Shown: positions 53,076-62,843, numbered from the stretch's first letter. The stretch is DNA of 64,000 bases from Pseudomonas syringae (GCF_023278085.1 NZ_CP066265.1:960501-1024500); one strand, 5' to 3'. Program-made: numbers and translations. Notes: generated by a model not told the origin, from the sequence alone.

Positions 53076-53432
53076 GAGGGGACCTTATGTTGTGAGGGGT
53101 GCAGGGATACAGTGCGGTAATAATAGTCACTGTAAATGAGCAAGTAAACATTAAATAAAAGTTTTATTTGAATTATTTAGAAATATACACACGTCCTACA
53201 GACGCCTGAACTAGAAGCGGGGGGGCAGGCTCTTGAAAAGAACCTCGCATAAAACCCTTCTTAATATAGGCCTTGTTTAGCATCGGGCTTGCTAAAAGCA
53301 GATACTGGCACGGTGCAATCTTTTGCGCCGGGGCCCTGCTTTTCGAGGTCCGCATTCAGGCAACAGAGATACTGCAGTTTTCCTGCGCAGCCGCTAGAAT
53401 GGCGGCTTTGCGAAGTTCTGGAGTTTCCCCCA
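53076..53432. other. AT-rich divergent regulatory region between mvaT and purU
   Basis: 357 bases with no gene. Bases 53125-53195 are strongly AT-rich (runs such as taaataaaagttttatttg), the preferred target of MvaT itself, and likely contain the mvaT promoter. The half nearer purU is GC-richer and shows no clear motif. Confidence 0.6.
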
Positions 53433-54284
53433 ATGCGCACTTTTCGTCTGGTGATTGCTTGCCCGGACCGTGTCGGCATCGTTGCCAAAGTCAGTAACTT
53501 TCTGGCCGCCCATAACGGCTGGATCACCGAAGCGAGTCATCACTCGGACAACCTCAGCGGCTGGTTTTTCATGCGTCACGAGATTCGTGCCGACACCCTG
53601 CCTTTTGATCTGGACGGGTTCCGTGAGGCCTTCACGCCGATTGCCGAAGAGTTTTCGATGGACTGGCGCATCACTGATTCGGCGCAGAAGAAGCGCGTCG
53701 TGCTCATGGCCAGCCGTGAATCGCACTGCCTGGCGGACTTGCTGCATCGCTGGCACACGGATGAACTCGATTGCGACATCGCCTGTGTGATTTCAAACCA
53801 CCAGGACCTGCGCAGCATGGTCGAGTGGCATGACATCCCTTACTACCATGTTCCGGTGGACCCCAAAGACAAGGAGCCCGCGTTTGCCGAGGTATCGCGT
53901 CTGGTTGGGCATCATCAGGCGGACGTCGTGGTGCTGGCGCGTTACATGCAAATTCTGCCGCCACAGTTGTGCCGTGAATATGCCCATCAGGTCATCAATA
54001 TTCACCACAGCTTCCTGCCGTCATTTGTGGGCGCCAAGCCCTACCATCAGGCATCGCTGCGCGGCGTCAAACTGATTGGTGCGACCTGCCACTATGTGAC
54101 CGAAGAGCTGGATGCCGGTCCGATCATCGAGCAGGATGTGGTGCGCGTCAGCCATCGCGACAGTATCGAAAACATGGTGCGTTTTGGTCGTGATGTAGAA
54201 AAAATGGTACTTGCCCGTGGTCTGCGCGCACATCTGGAAGACCGTGTTCTGGTGCATGACAACAAGACGGTGGTGTTCGACTAA
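53433..54284 (+). CDS. purU: Formyltetrahydrofolate deformylase
   Basis: A 283-residue enzyme hydrolysing 10-formyl-THF to THF and formate. The N-terminal ACT domain (RLVIACPDRVGIVAKVSNFLA, about 4-75) senses Met/Gly and the C-terminal transformylase-like domain has the catalytic block NIHHSFLPSFVGAKPYHQA and GATCHYVTEELDAGPIIEQD. ATG 53433 begins the ACT domain; the longer open frame upstream lacks homology. Confidence 0.95.
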   Translation: MRTFRLVIACPDRVGIVAKVSNFLAAHNGWITEASHHSDNLSGWFFMRHEIRADTLPFDLDGFREAFTPIAEEFSMDWRITDSAQKKRVVLMASRESHCLADLLHRWHTDELDCDIACVISNHQDLRSMVEWHDIPYYHVPVDPKDKEPAFAEVSRLVGHHQADVVVLARYMQILPPQLCREYAHQVINIHHSFLPSFVGAKPYHQASLRGVKLIGATCHYVTEELDAGPIIEQDVVRVSHRDSIENMVRFGRDVEKMVLARGLRAHLEDRVLVHDNKTVVFD

Positions 54285-54361
54285 TCTCTGATGCAGGCGC
54301 GCCTGTCGTGCGCCTGCCATTTCCCCGTTGGTTATGGCGTAACGTGCAAGGTGCCAGCCTG

Positions 54362-54547
54362 ATGACCGACCCTCTCGACAAAGCTGTTTCGACACCGCCT
54401 GCCACCCTCGGCGAAGGCTGCCTGAGCCGCTACGACCCCGCTGCGCTGACCCCGGAAAACGGTGCCGATTTCGACGGCGCTGCAGAGCTGTGGCGCCAGT
54501 TGCAGCAATCGACCGAACAGCCGTCCACGCGACGGGAAGATGCCTGA
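54362..54547 (+). CDS. Small hypothetical protein downstream of purU
   Basis: A 61-residue acidic, Pro/Gln-rich protein without membrane segments or Cys motifs beyond one Cys. ATG 54362 has AAGGTG eight bases upstream, and the gene follows purU after 77 bases in the same direction. No family recognised; treated as probable because of the ribosome site and codon pattern. Confidence 0.5.
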   Translation: MTDPLDKAVSTPPATLGEGCLSRYDPAALTPENGADFDGAAELWRQLQQSTEQPSTRREDA

Positions 54548-54689
54548 GCGCAAACAAGTCGACCTTTGAGTAGAACGGACGAGTGGGCAGGAGCGTCATG
54601 CCTAAGGCCGTTAGTTGGCCGGGGCGTGAATAGGGGAGGGGCTTGATAGGTTCGCCGTCGCGCAGCAGCGGCACACGTGACGCTATAGA

Positions 54690-54728
54690 AGCGCTCAGGC
54701 GATGCGCAGTGCGCACCGCCTGAGGACG
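54690..54728 (-). terminator. Hairpin after the pit phosphate transporter gene
   Basis: TCAGGCG-atgcgcagtgcgcac-CGCCTGA, with an inner TGCGC/GCGCA stem, lies seven bases after the transporter stop. No T run follows, so it may be an RNA-stabilising stem as much as a terminator. Confidence 0.45.
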
Positions 54729-54734
54729 CTCAAA

Positions 54735-56207
54735 TCAGGACAGTGCCTTCGAAGCCAGCCAGAACAGGGCGGCGGACAACGCGACAGTGGCGGGCAGGGT
54801 CAGTACCCAGGCCAGCAGAATGGTTCGAACCGTTCCGCCTTGCAGGCCGCTCTTGTTGGCGACCATGGTTCCGGCAACACCCGATGACAGAATATGGGTG
54901 GTGGAAACCGGCAGGCTGAACACGTTGGCCAGGCCGATGGCGCAAGCCGTCGTGATCTGTGCCGACATGCCTTGGGCGTAAGTCATGCCCTGCTTGCCGA
55001 TCTTCTCGCCGATGGTCAGCACGACGCGTTTCCAGCCCACCATGGTGCCAATGCCCAGCGCCAGTGCGACCGCCAGAATCACCCAGAAAGGCGCGTATTC
55101 AGTGGTGGCGGTCAGGTCCTTGCGCAGCTTCTCCAGATCGGATTTTTCACGCGCGCCCAGGTCCGGCAATTTGCCGACCTTGCGTGCAGTGTCATCCAGG
55201 CACAGCAGATAGCGGCGCACTTCGATGCGGCTTTCGGACGGCAACGCATGGTAGTCGGACACACCTTTCAGGCGGTCGAGCAGTGCGTCGATGGTCGGCT
55301 CGGTCTGTTTCGGGTTGCAGGCAGAGCTGGACGGCAAATCGCCTTTTTCAGCCTTGCCCATCGCCAGGTATTCGCCCAGCGTGCTGCTGTTGCGCTGATA
55401 GAACTGGCTCAGATGCAGCGTGGCGTCGCGGGTTCGCTCGATCTGGTACGTGGTGCTGGTCAGGTCCAGCACGAACTGGCTCGGTACGATACCGATGAGC
55501 ACCAGCATGATCAGGCCGATACCTTTCTGACCGTCGTTGGAGCCGTGTACGAAACTGACTGCCATGGCGGAGATGACCAGCACCAGACGGTTCCAGAACG
55601 GCGGATGCTTCTTGTCGTCAAGCTTGCGACGTTGATCCGGCGTCTTGTGCATCTTCGACTGCGGCCGCCACCATTTCAGACCGATCAGCACCAGCCCTGC
55701 AACGATGAAACCTGCAAGCGGCGAGAACACCAGCGAGGCGCCGATATCGATCGCCTTCTGCCAGTTGACGCCATCGGCCAGAGGGATGCCGTTGATCAGG
55801 GCGTTGGCCAGACCGACGCCCAGAATCGAACCGATCAGGGTGTGCGAGCTGGACGCCGGAATCCCGAAATACCAGGTGCCGAGGTTCCAGGTGATGGCCG
55901 CCGCCAACAGCGAGAACACCATGGCCAGGCCGTGTCCGGTATTGACGTTGATCAACAGCTCGACCGGTAACAGATGGACGATGGCATAGGCAACGCCCAC
56001 ACCGCCCAGCAACACACCGAGAAAGTTGAACACACCGGAAAAGAACACGGCCAGATGAGGCGGCATGGCTTTGGTGTAGATGACTGTCGCCACCGCGTTT
56101 GCGGTGTCATGAAAGCCGTTGATGAACTCGAAGGTGAGAACGAACGCCAGGGCGAGCAACAGGCTCACAAGCACCCAGGCATCAAGCCCGCTGAATAAAT
56201 CGATCAT
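54735..56207 (-). CDS. pitA: Pit-family low-affinity inorganic phosphate transporter
   Basis: A 490-residue membrane protein with ten or more helices in two PHO4 repeats: GFHDTANAVATVIYTKAMPP near residue 31 and SFVHGSNDGQKGIGLIMLVL near 220. A large hydrophilic cytosolic segment (about 265-375) separates the repeats from the C-terminal helices. It imports metal-phosphate by proton symport. Monocistronic. Confidence 0.93.
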   Translation of the reverse strand: MIDLFSGLDAWVLVSLLLALAFVLTFEFINGFHDTANAVATVIYTKAMPPHLAVFFSGVFNFLGVLLGGVGVAYAIVHLLPVELLINVNTGHGLAMVFSLLAAAITWNLGTWYFGIPASSSHTLIGSILGVGLANALINGIPLADGVNWQKAIDIGASLVFSPLAGFIVAGLVLIGLKWWRPQSKMHKTPDQRRKLDDKKHPPFWNRLVLVISAMAVSFVHGSNDGQKGIGLIMLVLIGIVPSQFVLDLTSTTYQIERTRDATLHLSQFYQRNSSTLGEYLAMGKAEKGDLPSSSACNPKQTEPTIDALLDRLKGVSDYHALPSESRIEVRRYLLCLDDTARKVGKLPDLGAREKSDLEKLRKDLTATTEYAPFWVILAVALALGIGTMVGWKRVVLTIGEKIGKQGMTYAQGMSAQITTACAIGLANVFSLPVSTTHILSSGVAGTMVANKSGLQGGTVRTILLAWVLTLPATVALSAALFWLASKALS

Positions 56208-56298
56208 GTAGGTTTTCTGACCGGGTCTGAAGGGGGCGCGATTATGACAGAAAAAATACAGGAGGACTTGTCGTCGCTGGCCGGTGTCGCCTCAAACC

Positions 56299-56352
56299 AA
56301 AAAAAAGACGCATGAGCACCGCCCCGTTGAACACTCAATGGGGCAGTCATGC
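56299..56352 (-). terminator. Terminator of the small gene at 56407
   Basis: On the minus strand GCATGA-ct-GCCCC...GGGGC-ggtgc-TCATGC is followed by GTC and eight T, between the small gene and pitA. Confidence 0.75.
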
Positions 56353-56406
56353 AGGTATTCCGGATGCATCAAGGCAGACGTTGCGTGGGTATTCAAACCT
56401 GTGCTG

Positions 56407-56604
56407 TCACGGCTCTTCTTTTAATTCTTCTTCCATTTTCTGCAGTTCCTGCTTGAACGCCTGGTCCAGCAGGCTGGCCCTTTTACGCCAAGGCTTGCGT
56501 TCCGGTTCCGGTTGCGCGGCGTAGGTGGTGATCTCTCCGCCGTAGACATCCTTGAAACGTTGCTCCTGGCGCTCAAGTTCCGCGCGCAGTTCATCTTTAG
56601 TCAC
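56407..56604 (-). CDS. Small conserved charged protein
   Basis: A 65-residue helical protein, rich in Glu/Lys ([19 protein letters not shown] and [19 protein letters not shown]), with a [12 protein letters not shown] middle. No signal, membrane helix or Cys. The strong terminator at 56299-56352 supports real transcription. It is of a type commonly annotated as hypothetical in Pseudomonas; function unknown. Confidence 0.75.
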   Translation of the reverse strand: MTKDELRAELERQEQRFKDVYGGEITTYAAQPEPERKPWRKRASLLDQAFKQELQKMEEELKEEP

Positions 56605-57227
56605 TGTATTACCTGATCAAGTCAAAGGGATCCGGTGATAACGCAAAACATCGCAAGTATGTTCATTCTGCTCTTCGTATTCCGGAAGCAGGCAGAAACC
56701 TGGCCGGAAGGTCGCGTAGAGGGGCGCTGAACATCTTGCTGTTGCTTGCGGCTACGTACACCAGAGGAATCGCTGTCGTAGCGACATGCATTCTGATTTC
56801 AAGCACTGGGCTCGGGCTGGCAGGCTTGCCGGCGATCGGCAACGTAGTGCATCACGACACAACGCAGTGGCTTTGCGTCGAAGGGATCATCGAAGCAGAG
56901 CGGGCTTGCACCGGACAATCGTCATAGGGGTAATGCCTGTCAACTGGGAGGTACTATCTCCAAGATGTTGTGATACGTCAACAACTGGCGTTGCATGAGT
57001 TCACATATCTGACTTTTTTGTACGATTGTTCCGAAGTTTGAGTGGGCCGTTTATATGAAAGAACTTTTATAAAACACTTTTCCTGACGCGTGACAAAACG
57101 TTCACTCTGACATTCAGAGTGTTCTATATCCGTACCGAGTTGAGGTGTTGCCATATATTCAAGGCTGGTTGTCAACGCCAAGGTGATCGCGACAGAGGCG
57201 TGAGGGAGCGGACAGCGCGTCGTAATG

Positions 57228-57318
57228 AAAACGGCCTTGCTTGGTAAGCAAGGCCGCTGCCTATGACTTCTCAGTGGGTACCTGACCAGTAATTTCCAAG
57301 AAGTCACTTCATGGCAGA
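57228..57318 (-). ncRNA. Candidate small RNA, about 90 nt, divergent from pcaR
   Basis: On the minus strand a TTGACC box (57351-57346) and TATACC/TACCTT box near 57330-57323 form a possible sigma-70 promoter. The predicted transcript holds a stem TGACTTCT (57306-57299 read as its complement) with AGAAGTCA (57271-57264), and ends in an 11-base perfect stem CGGCCTTGCTT-acc-AAGCAAGGCCG (57256-57232) followed by TTTTC. No coding gene on this strand needs this terminator. Sequence does not match a small RNA I recognise. Confidence 0.5.
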
Positions 57319-57354
57319 GGTAAAGGTATAAGTATATTTGCGAGGGGTCAATTG

Positions 57355-57385
57355 CGATTATCGGCCACCTGTTCGATAATCGCAC
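57355..57385 (+). promoter_or_regulatory. Paired PcaR operator candidates upstream of pcaR
   Basis: CGATTATCG (57355-57363) and CGATAATCG (57374-57382, within GTTCGATAATCGCAC at 57371-57385) are 19 bases apart. The second matches the PcaR/IclR-type consensus as I recall it. The same spacing occurs before pcaI. They would allow pcaR autoregulation and also lie next to the -35 of the candidate small RNA. Confidence 0.65.
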
Positions 57386-57469
57386 AGACCGGGGTGCGCA
57401 GAAGTTCTTGAAATCGATCTGAAACCCACGGTCTACAAGGCCTGAACACGCGTTACAGAGGGTGCGGTA

Positions 57470-58312
57470 ATGAACGATGAACTGCGTAATTCTTTTGCCT
57501 CACTGGCGCCGCCCATCGTGGCGTCGCCTGCCAAGCGCATCCAGGCGCTGACCGGTGACCCCGATTTCATGACCTCGCTGGCGCGCGGGCTGGCCGTTAT
57601 TCATGCCTTTCAGGAGCGCAAACGGCATCTGACCATTGCGCAGATCAGCCACCGTACTGAAATCCCCCGTGCGGCAGTGCGGCGCTGTCTGCACACATTG
57701 ATCAAGCTGGGTTATGCGACCACTGACGGACGCACTTATTCCTTGTTACCCAAGGTCCTGACCCTTGGTCACGCCTATCTGTCGTCAACGCCTCTGGCAA
57801 CCTCGTCGCAGCCTTATCTGGATCGCATGAGCGATCAACTGCACGAGGCGTGCAACATGGCCACGCTGGAAGGCAACGACATTCTTTATATCGCCCGCTC
57901 GGCGACTACCCAGCGCCTGATCTCGGTCGACCTTTCCGTCGGCGGTCGACTGCCTGCCTATTGCACGTCCATGGGGCGCATTCTGCTGGCTGCTCTGGAT
58001 GATGTGTCGCTGCAGGAGTATCTGGACCACGTCGATCTGCAGCCCAAGACCAGCCGGACCATTCGCACGCCAGAAGCCTTGCTCGAATGTCTGCAACTGG
58101 TTCGTCAGCAAGGCTGGTGTATTGTCGATCAGGAACTGGAGCAGGGGCTGCGCTCGATTGCCGTACCGGTCTATGATGCGTCGGGCCAGGTGCTGGCGGC
58201 GCTGAATGTCAGCACCAGCGCCGGGCGTGTGGCGCGTAGCGAGCTGGAACAGCGTTTCCTGCCGATCATGCTGGATGCCAGCCGCGACCTGAGCACCCAG
58301 CTGTTTACCTGA
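57470..58312 (+). CDS. pcaR: IclR-family regulator PcaR of the beta-ketoadipate pathway
   Basis: A 280-residue regulator. The winged helix (about 35-95) has LTIAQISHRTEIPRAAVRRC and LHTLIKLGYA; the IclR effector domain (about 110-270) has ACNMATLEGNDILYIARS, GRLPAYCTSMGRILLAAL and DQELEQGLRSIAVPVYD. It activates pca genes with beta-ketoadipate. It lies directly before pcaIJF in the same direction, with operator candidates on both sides. Confidence 0.93.
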   Translation: MNDELRNSFASLAPPIVASPAKRIQALTGDPDFMTSLARGLAVIHAFQERKRHLTIAQISHRTEIPRAAVRRCLHTLIKLGYATTDGRTYSLLPKVLTLGHAYLSSTPLATSSQPYLDRMSDQLHEACNMATLEGNDILYIARSATTQRLISVDLSVGGRLPAYCTSMGRILLAALDDVSLQEYLDHVDLQPKTSRTIRTPEALLECLQLVRQQGWCIVDQELEQGLRSIAVPVYDASGQVLAALNVSTSAGRVARSELEQRFLPIMLDASRDLSTQLFT

Positions 58313-58343
58313 CGTTCTGTGTAGTGTTGTTGCAGGTGAATTT

Positions 58344-58377
58344 GTTCGGTTACCGAACGGTTAGTCGATTATCGGAT
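58344..58377 (+). promoter_or_regulatory. Paired PcaR operator candidates upstream of pcaI
   Basis: A perfect dyad GTTCGGTTACCGAAC (58344-58358; core CGGTTACCG) is followed at 19-base core spacing by CGATTATCG (58366-58374). The spacing equals that before pcaR. Position about 95-125 bases before pcaI fits an activator site. Confidence 0.65.
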
Positions 58378-58470
58378 TGTTTGCCTTCTTGCTCAGGCAT
58401 AACCTCATTTTCATTCCGGCGCAGGTCTTCGCGCTGATCATTGAACGTGATGTTGGGTTCGGAGCACCTC

Positions 58471-59328
58471 ATGGCAGATATTCTTTCTCTACGCGATGCG
58501 GTGAAGCAACTGGTCAACGATGGCGACACCGTTGCGCTTGAAGGCTTCACTCATTTGATCCCCACGGCTGCTGGCCATGAAATCATTCGTCAGGGTAAAA
58601 AGGACCTGACGCTGGTACGCATGACGCCCGATCTCATCTACGACCAGCTGATTGGCGCAGGGTGTGCGAAACGGCTGATTTTCTCGTGGGGCGGTAATCC
58701 TGGCGTCGGCTCCCTGCACCGTCTGCGCGATGCGGTCGAAAAGCAATGGCCGCGAGCGATGGAAATCGAAGAGCACAGCCATGCCGACCTGGCCAATGCC
58801 TACGTGGCCGGTGCCTCGGGCCTGCCGTTTGCGGTGCTGCGTGCGTATGCCGGTTCTGACTTGCCCAAGGTCAACCCGCTGATCAAGACCGTCACCTGCC
58901 CGTTCACTGGCGAAGTGCTGGCCGCCGTGCCGTCGGTTCGTCCCGATGTGACGGTGATTCACGCACAGAAGGCCGACCGCAAGGGCAACGTTTTGCTGTG
59001 GGGCATTCTCGGCGTGCAGAAAGAAGCTGCGCTGGCCGCCAAACGCTGCATCGTGACCGTGGAAGAAATAGTCGATGACCTCAAGGCGCCGATGAACGCC
59101 TGCGTGCTGCCCACCTGGGCGCTGAGCGCAGTGTGTCTGGTGCCTGGCGGCGCGCATCCTTCCTACGCGCATGGCTATTACGAGCGGGACAACCCGTTTT
59201 ACCAAGCCTGGGACCCGATTGCCCGCGACCGCGAGACGTTCACGGCGTGGATCGATGAGTACATCCATGGCACAGCAGATTTCAGTGAATTCAAGAGCAA
59301 GCTGGCTCACGCTTCGGAGGCCAAATAA
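58471..59328 (+). CDS. pcaI: 3-oxoadipate CoA-transferase subunit A
   Basis: A 285-residue alpha subunit that with PcaJ moves CoA from succinyl-CoA to 3-oxoadipate. The family I CoA-transferase start is MADILSLRDAVKQLVNDGDTV, with GFTHLIPTAAGHEI and the IFSWGGNPGVGSLHR segments. ATG 58471 is chosen as the conserved start; the frame is open further upstream. It overlaps pcaJ by one base (TAATG), so the subunits are made in equal amounts. Confidence 0.94.
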   Translation: MADILSLRDAVKQLVNDGDTVALEGFTHLIPTAAGHEIIRQGKKDLTLVRMTPDLIYDQLIGAGCAKRLIFSWGGNPGVGSLHRLRDAVEKQWPRAMEIEEHSHADLANAYVAGASGLPFAVLRAYAGSDLPKVNPLIKTVTCPFTGEVLAAVPSVRPDVTVIHAQKADRKGNVLLWGILGVQKEAALAAKRCIVTVEEIVDDLKAPMNACVLPTWALSAVCLVPGGAHPSYAHGYYERDNPFYQAWDPIARDRETFTAWIDEYIHGTADFSEFKSKLAHASEAK

Positions 59329-60107
59329 TGACGTACTCCACCAGCGAAATGATGACTGTCGCCGCCGCACGCCGTCTGCGCAATGGCTCGGTGTGCTTTG
59401 TCGGCATCGGTCTGCCTTCCAAGGCGGCGAATCTGGCACGCCTGACATCCTCGCCCGATGTTGTGTTGATTTACGAATCGGGTCCGATTGGCGCCAAGCC
59501 CAACGTTTTACCGCTGTCGATTGGCGACGGTGAATTGGCGGAAACGGCTGACACGGTTGTTTCCACCAGCGAGATCTTCCGCTACTGGCTGCAAGGCGGC
59601 CGCGTCGATGTCGGCTTTCTGGGCGCTGCGCAAGTGGACCGCTTCGGCAATATCAACACCACCGTGGTGGGTGATTATCACCACCCGAAAGTGCGTCTGC
59701 CGGGTGCCGGTGGCGCGCCGGAGATCGCCGGTTCCGCGAAGTCGGTATTGATCATTCTCAAGCAGTCGGCGCGTTCGTTCGTCAACAAGCTGGACTTCAT
59801 CACCTCGGTCGGTCACGGCGAGGGGGGCGATTCGCGCAAGCGTCTGGGCCTGCCGGGCGCAGGTCCGGTGGGGATTATCACTGACCTGTGTGTCATGGAG
59901 CCGGAAGCGGGCACCCACGAGTTCGTCGTGACCGCACTGCACCCCGGGGTGACCCGCGAGCAGGTGATCGCGGCGACTGGCTGGGACATCCGTTTTGCCG
60001 ACACTGTCGTGGTGTCGGAAGAGCCCACTGACGTCGAGCTGACGGCACTGCGGGATCTCGAAGCCCGTACCGCCGCAGCCCATGGCCAGGTGGCAGGAGA
60101 AGCGTGA
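59328..60107 (+). CDS. pcaJ: 3-oxoadipate CoA-transferase subunit B
   Basis: A 259-residue beta subunit. The catalytic Glu is in [11 protein letters not shown] (near residue 51), the covalent CoA-ester site of family I transferases; [19 protein letters not shown] and GGAPEIAG follow. One-base overlaps with pcaI and pcaF show tight coupling. Confidence 0.94.
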   Translation: MTYSTSEMMTVAAARRLRNGSVCFVGIGLPSKAANLARLTSSPDVVLIYESGPIGAKPNVLPLSIGDGELAETADTVVSTSEIFRYWLQGGRVDVGFLGAAQVDRFGNINTTVVGDYHHPKVRLPGAGGAPEIAGSAKSVLIILKQSARSFVNKLDFITSVGHGEGGDSRKRLGLPGAGPVGIITDLCVMEPEAGTHEFVVTALHPGVTREQVIAATGWDIRFADTVVVSEEPTDVELTALRDLEARTAAAHGQVAGEA

Positions 60108-61306
60108 TGCGTGACGTCTTTATTTGCGATGCGATTCGTACACCGATCGGCCGTTTCGGTGGCGGTTTGTCCACGGTGCGTGCTGACGATCTGGCCGCCA
60201 TACCGATCAAGGCATTGATGGAGCGCAACCCCGGCGTCAATTGGGAGGAGGTCGACGAAGTGTTCCTCGGCTGCGCCAATCAGGCCGGTGAGGACAACCG
60301 TAACGTGGCGCGCATGGCGGCTTTGCTCGCCGGGCTGCCGAAGAATGTTCCGGGCGTCACCCTCAATCGTCTGTGTGCTTCCGGAATGGATGCCATCGGC
60401 ACTGCGTTCCGGGCCATCGCTTGTGGTGAGATGGAGCTGGCGATTGCCGGTGGCGTCGAGTCCATGTCGCGCGCGCCGTTTGTGATGGGCAAGGCTGATG
60501 CTGCGTTTTCGCGCAACATGAAACTGGAAGACACCACCATCGGCTGGCGCTTTATCAACCCGGCCATGAAAGCGCTGTACGGCGTGGACTCCATGCCTGA
60601 GACCGGCGACAACGTCGCGACTGACTTCAGGATTTCTCGAGCCGATCAGGACGCTTTCGCCCTACGCAGCCAGCAACGCACTGCCGTTGCCCAGGCTGCG
60701 GGCTTTTTCGAGGAAGAGATCGTACCGGTGCGGGTTGCGCACAAGAAGGGCGAAACAGTTGTCGACAAGGACGAGCATCCGCGCGGCGATACCAGTCTGG
60801 AGACCCTGAGCAGACTCAAACCGGTCAACGGTCCGGACCAGACGGTGACTGCTGGCAATGCGTCAGGCGTTAACGACGGTGCGGCGGCGCTGATCCTGGC
60901 GTCGGCCGAGGCGGTCAAGAAGCATGGCCTCACCCCGCGCGCCCGCGTACTGGGTATGGCCAGCGCAGCGGTCGAGCCTCGAGTGATGGGGATCGGCCCG
61001 GTGCCAGCGGTGCGCAAGCTGGTCGAGCGGCTGGGCATTGCGGTTGCCGACTTCGACGTTATCGAACTCAATGAAGCCTTTGCCAGCCAGGGCCTGGCCG
61101 TGTTGCGCGAGTTGGGGCTGGCGGACGATGCGCCGCAGGTCAACCCCAACGGCGGCGCCATTGCGCTGGGGCACCCGCTGGGCATGAGTGGCGCCCGGCT
61201 GGTGCTCACGGCGCTGCACCATCTGGAAAAGACCGGTGGGCGTAGAGGTCTGGCGACCATGTGCGTTGGCGTAGGGCAGGGCCTGGCGCTGGCCATCGAG
61301 CGTTAA
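60107..61306 (+). CDS. pcaF: 3-oxoadipyl-CoA thiolase
   Basis: A 399-residue thiolase that cleaves beta-ketoadipyl-CoA to succinyl-CoA and acetyl-CoA, the last step of the pathway. Nucleophile C90 in [34 protein letters not shown] (His) and C-terminal TMCVGVGQG (second Cys) are intact. ATG 60107 overlaps the pcaJ stop. A long inverted repeat follows. Confidence 0.95.
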   Translation: MRDVFICDAIRTPIGRFGGGLSTVRADDLAAIPIKALMERNPGVNWEEVDEVFLGCANQAGEDNRNVARMAALLAGLPKNVPGVTLNRLCASGMDAIGTAFRAIACGEMELAIAGGVESMSRAPFVMGKADAAFSRNMKLEDTTIGWRFINPAMKALYGVDSMPETGDNVATDFRISRADQDAFALRSQQRTAVAQAAGFFEEEIVPVRVAHKKGETVVDKDEHPRGDTSLETLSRLKPVNGPDQTVTAGNASGVNDGAAALILASAEAVKKHGLTPRARVLGMASAAVEPRVMGIGPVPAVRKLVERLGIAVADFDVIELNEAFASQGLAVLRELGLADDAPQVNPNGGAIALGHPLGMSGARLVLTALHHLEKTGGRRGLATMCVGVGQGLALAIER

Positions 61307-61330
61307 AAACGCTCCGCTTCAAAACGTTGT

Positions 61331-61394
61331 TCAGCAACCCGGCTCATCGGTCTGTCTCCACGAAAAGACAGGCGGATGAGCCGGGTTGTTGTGC
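61331..61394 (+). terminator. Long hairpin after pcaF
   Basis: Arms CAACCCGGCTCATC and GATGAGCCGGGTTG pair perfectly, with an inner CTGTCT / AGACAG stem. The following T run is poor (TTGTTGT), so it may act as an attenuator or 3' stabiliser between pcaF and pcaT. Confidence 0.6.
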
Positions 61395-61521
61395 GAACAG
61401 GGCCGGGTTTTCCATCGCTCTGCACATACCCCTGTCAGCTGAATTGGCCTGGGTTATTGTGCTGAATTAAAGACGGTGTTACAGATTGTTGCTAAATGGA
61501 CAGTTCTGCTTGGGGAAAATA

Positions 61522-62823
61522 ATGACTACAACAGCAAAAGCACCGCATTACACGGGCGAGGAGCGAAGCAAAAGAATTTTCGCGATCGTCGGTGCGTCTT
61601 CCGGGAACCTCGTCGAATGGTTCGACTTTTACATCTATGCCTTCTGCGCGATTTATTTCGCCCCCGCTTTCTTTCCTTCCGATGACCCGACCGTCCAGTT
61701 GCTCAACACTGCAGGTGTGTTTGCAGCGGGCTTTCTGATGCGTCCGATTGGCGGCTGGCTGTTTGGCCGGGTGGCTGACAAACATGGCCGCAAGAACTCA
61801 ATGCTGATTTCGGTCACCATGATGTGTGCAGGATCACTGATCATCGCCTGTCTGCCGACCTACGCATCGATTGGGGCCTGGGCTCCGGCCTTGCTGCTGA
61901 TGGCACGTCTGCTTCAGGGGCTGTCGGTGGGTGGCGAGTACGGCACCACGGCCACTTACATGAGTGAAGTGGCGCTGCGCGGCCAGCGCGGTTTCTACGC
62001 TTCGTTCCAGTACGTGACGTTGATCGGCGGCCAGTTGCTGGCGGTACTGACCGTGGTGATTCTGCAGCAATTTCTCACCACCGAGGAGCTGCGCGCTTAC
62101 GGCTGGCGAATCCCGTTTGTGATCGGCGCGGCGGCCGCAGTCATCGCCTTGCTGCTGCGTCGCACCCTCAATGAAACCACGACCGCTGAAAGCCGTCAGG
62201 ACAAGGACGCAGGCAGCATCACGGCGCTGTTCAGAAATCATACGGCTGCGTTTATCACGGTGCTGGGTTACACCGCCGGTGGCTCGCTGATTTTCTATAC
62301 CTTCACAACGTACATGCAGAAATACCTGGTGAACACCAGCGGCATGGAGGCCAAGACCACCAGCTACATCATGACCGGCGCGCTGTTTCTGTACATGTGC
62401 ATGCAGCCGTTCTTCGGCATGCTGGCGGACCGTATTGGCCGTCGTAATTCGATGTTGTTGTTCGGCGCGCTGGGCACGCTGTGTACGGTGCCGATCCTGA
62501 TGACCCTGAAAACCACCACCAACCCGCTCGTGGCGTTCTTGCTGATCACCCTGGCATTGGCGGTGGTCAGCCTTTACACCTCGATCAGCGGCCTGGTCAA
62601 AGCCGAGATGTTTCCGCCTCAGGTGCGTGCGCTGGGCGTGGGCCTGGCGTACGCGGTCGCCAACGCAATGTTCGGCGGTTCGGCCGAGTGGGTGGCCTTG
62701 AAACTCAAGAGCGCCGGGATGGAAAACAGCTTTTACTGGTACGTGACGGCCATGATGGCGATAGCGTTCCTGTTCAGCCTGCGGCTGCCGAAAGAGCCGA
62801 AGTACTTGCATCAGGATCATTGA
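61522..62823 (+). CDS. pcaT: MFS dicarboxylate transporter PcaT
   Basis: A 433-residue transporter of the metabolite:H+ symporter (KgtP/ShiA-like) family with twelve helices. N-terminal [22 protein letters not shown] and [13 protein letters not shown] (loop 2-3) are diagnostic; [17 protein letters not shown] follows. In P. putida PcaT carries beta-ketoadipate and related dicarboxylates. It follows pcaF in the same direction, 215 bases later. ATG 61522 is the conserved start. Alternative: general alpha-ketoglutarate permease. Confidence 0.88.
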   Translation: MTTTAKAPHYTGEERSKRIFAIVGASSGNLVEWFDFYIYAFCAIYFAPAFFPSDDPTVQLLNTAGVFAAGFLMRPIGGWLFGRVADKHGRKNSMLISVTMMCAGSLIIACLPTYASIGAWAPALLLMARLLQGLSVGGEYGTTATYMSEVALRGQRGFYASFQYVTLIGGQLLAVLTVVILQQFLTTEELRAYGWRIPFVIGAAAAVIALLLRRTLNETTTAESRQDKDAGSITALFRNHTAAFITVLGYTAGGSLIFYTFTTYMQKYLVNTSGMEAKTTSYIMTGALFLYMCMQPFFGMLADRIGRRNSMLLFGALGTLCTVPILMTLKTTTNPLVAFLLITLALAVVSLYTSISGLVKAEMFPPQVRALGVGLAYAVANAMFGGSAEWVALKLKSAGMENSFYWYVTAMMAIAFLFSLRLPKEPKYLHQDH

Positions 62824-62843
62824 TCGCAGGTTTGTTCAGACCA

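Larger units (their letters stand above)
56605..57469. other. Gene-poor region upstream of pcaR
   Basis: 865 bases without a convincing protein gene; open frames here lack ribosome sites and sensible composition. Contents: AT-rich stretch about 57000-57130, a perfect small hairpin CACTCTGA-cat-TCAGAGTG (57103-57121), the candidate small RNA (57228-57318) and PcaR operator candidates (57355-57385). The 56605-56990 part shows nothing I can name. Confidence 0.6.

Noticed and set aside
54021..54716. 231-codon minus-strand frame opposite purU
   Set aside because: Lies mostly antisense to purU, whose product is fully convincing; a high-GC shadow.
56736..56927. 63-codon open frame with a hydrophobic start
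   Set aside because: No ribosome-binding site, starts on a non-ATG codon context, and no recognisable domain; most likely chance.
57103..57121. Perfect small hairpin CACTCTGA-cat-TCAGAGTG
   Set aside because: Followed only by TTCTAT, with no upstream gene on the plus strand; too little to call a terminator or RNA gene.
56978..57385. 135-codon open frame on the minus strand upstream of pcaR
   Set aside because: Odd composition, crosses the pcaR operators and the candidate small-RNA hairpins, and has no ribosome site or homology.
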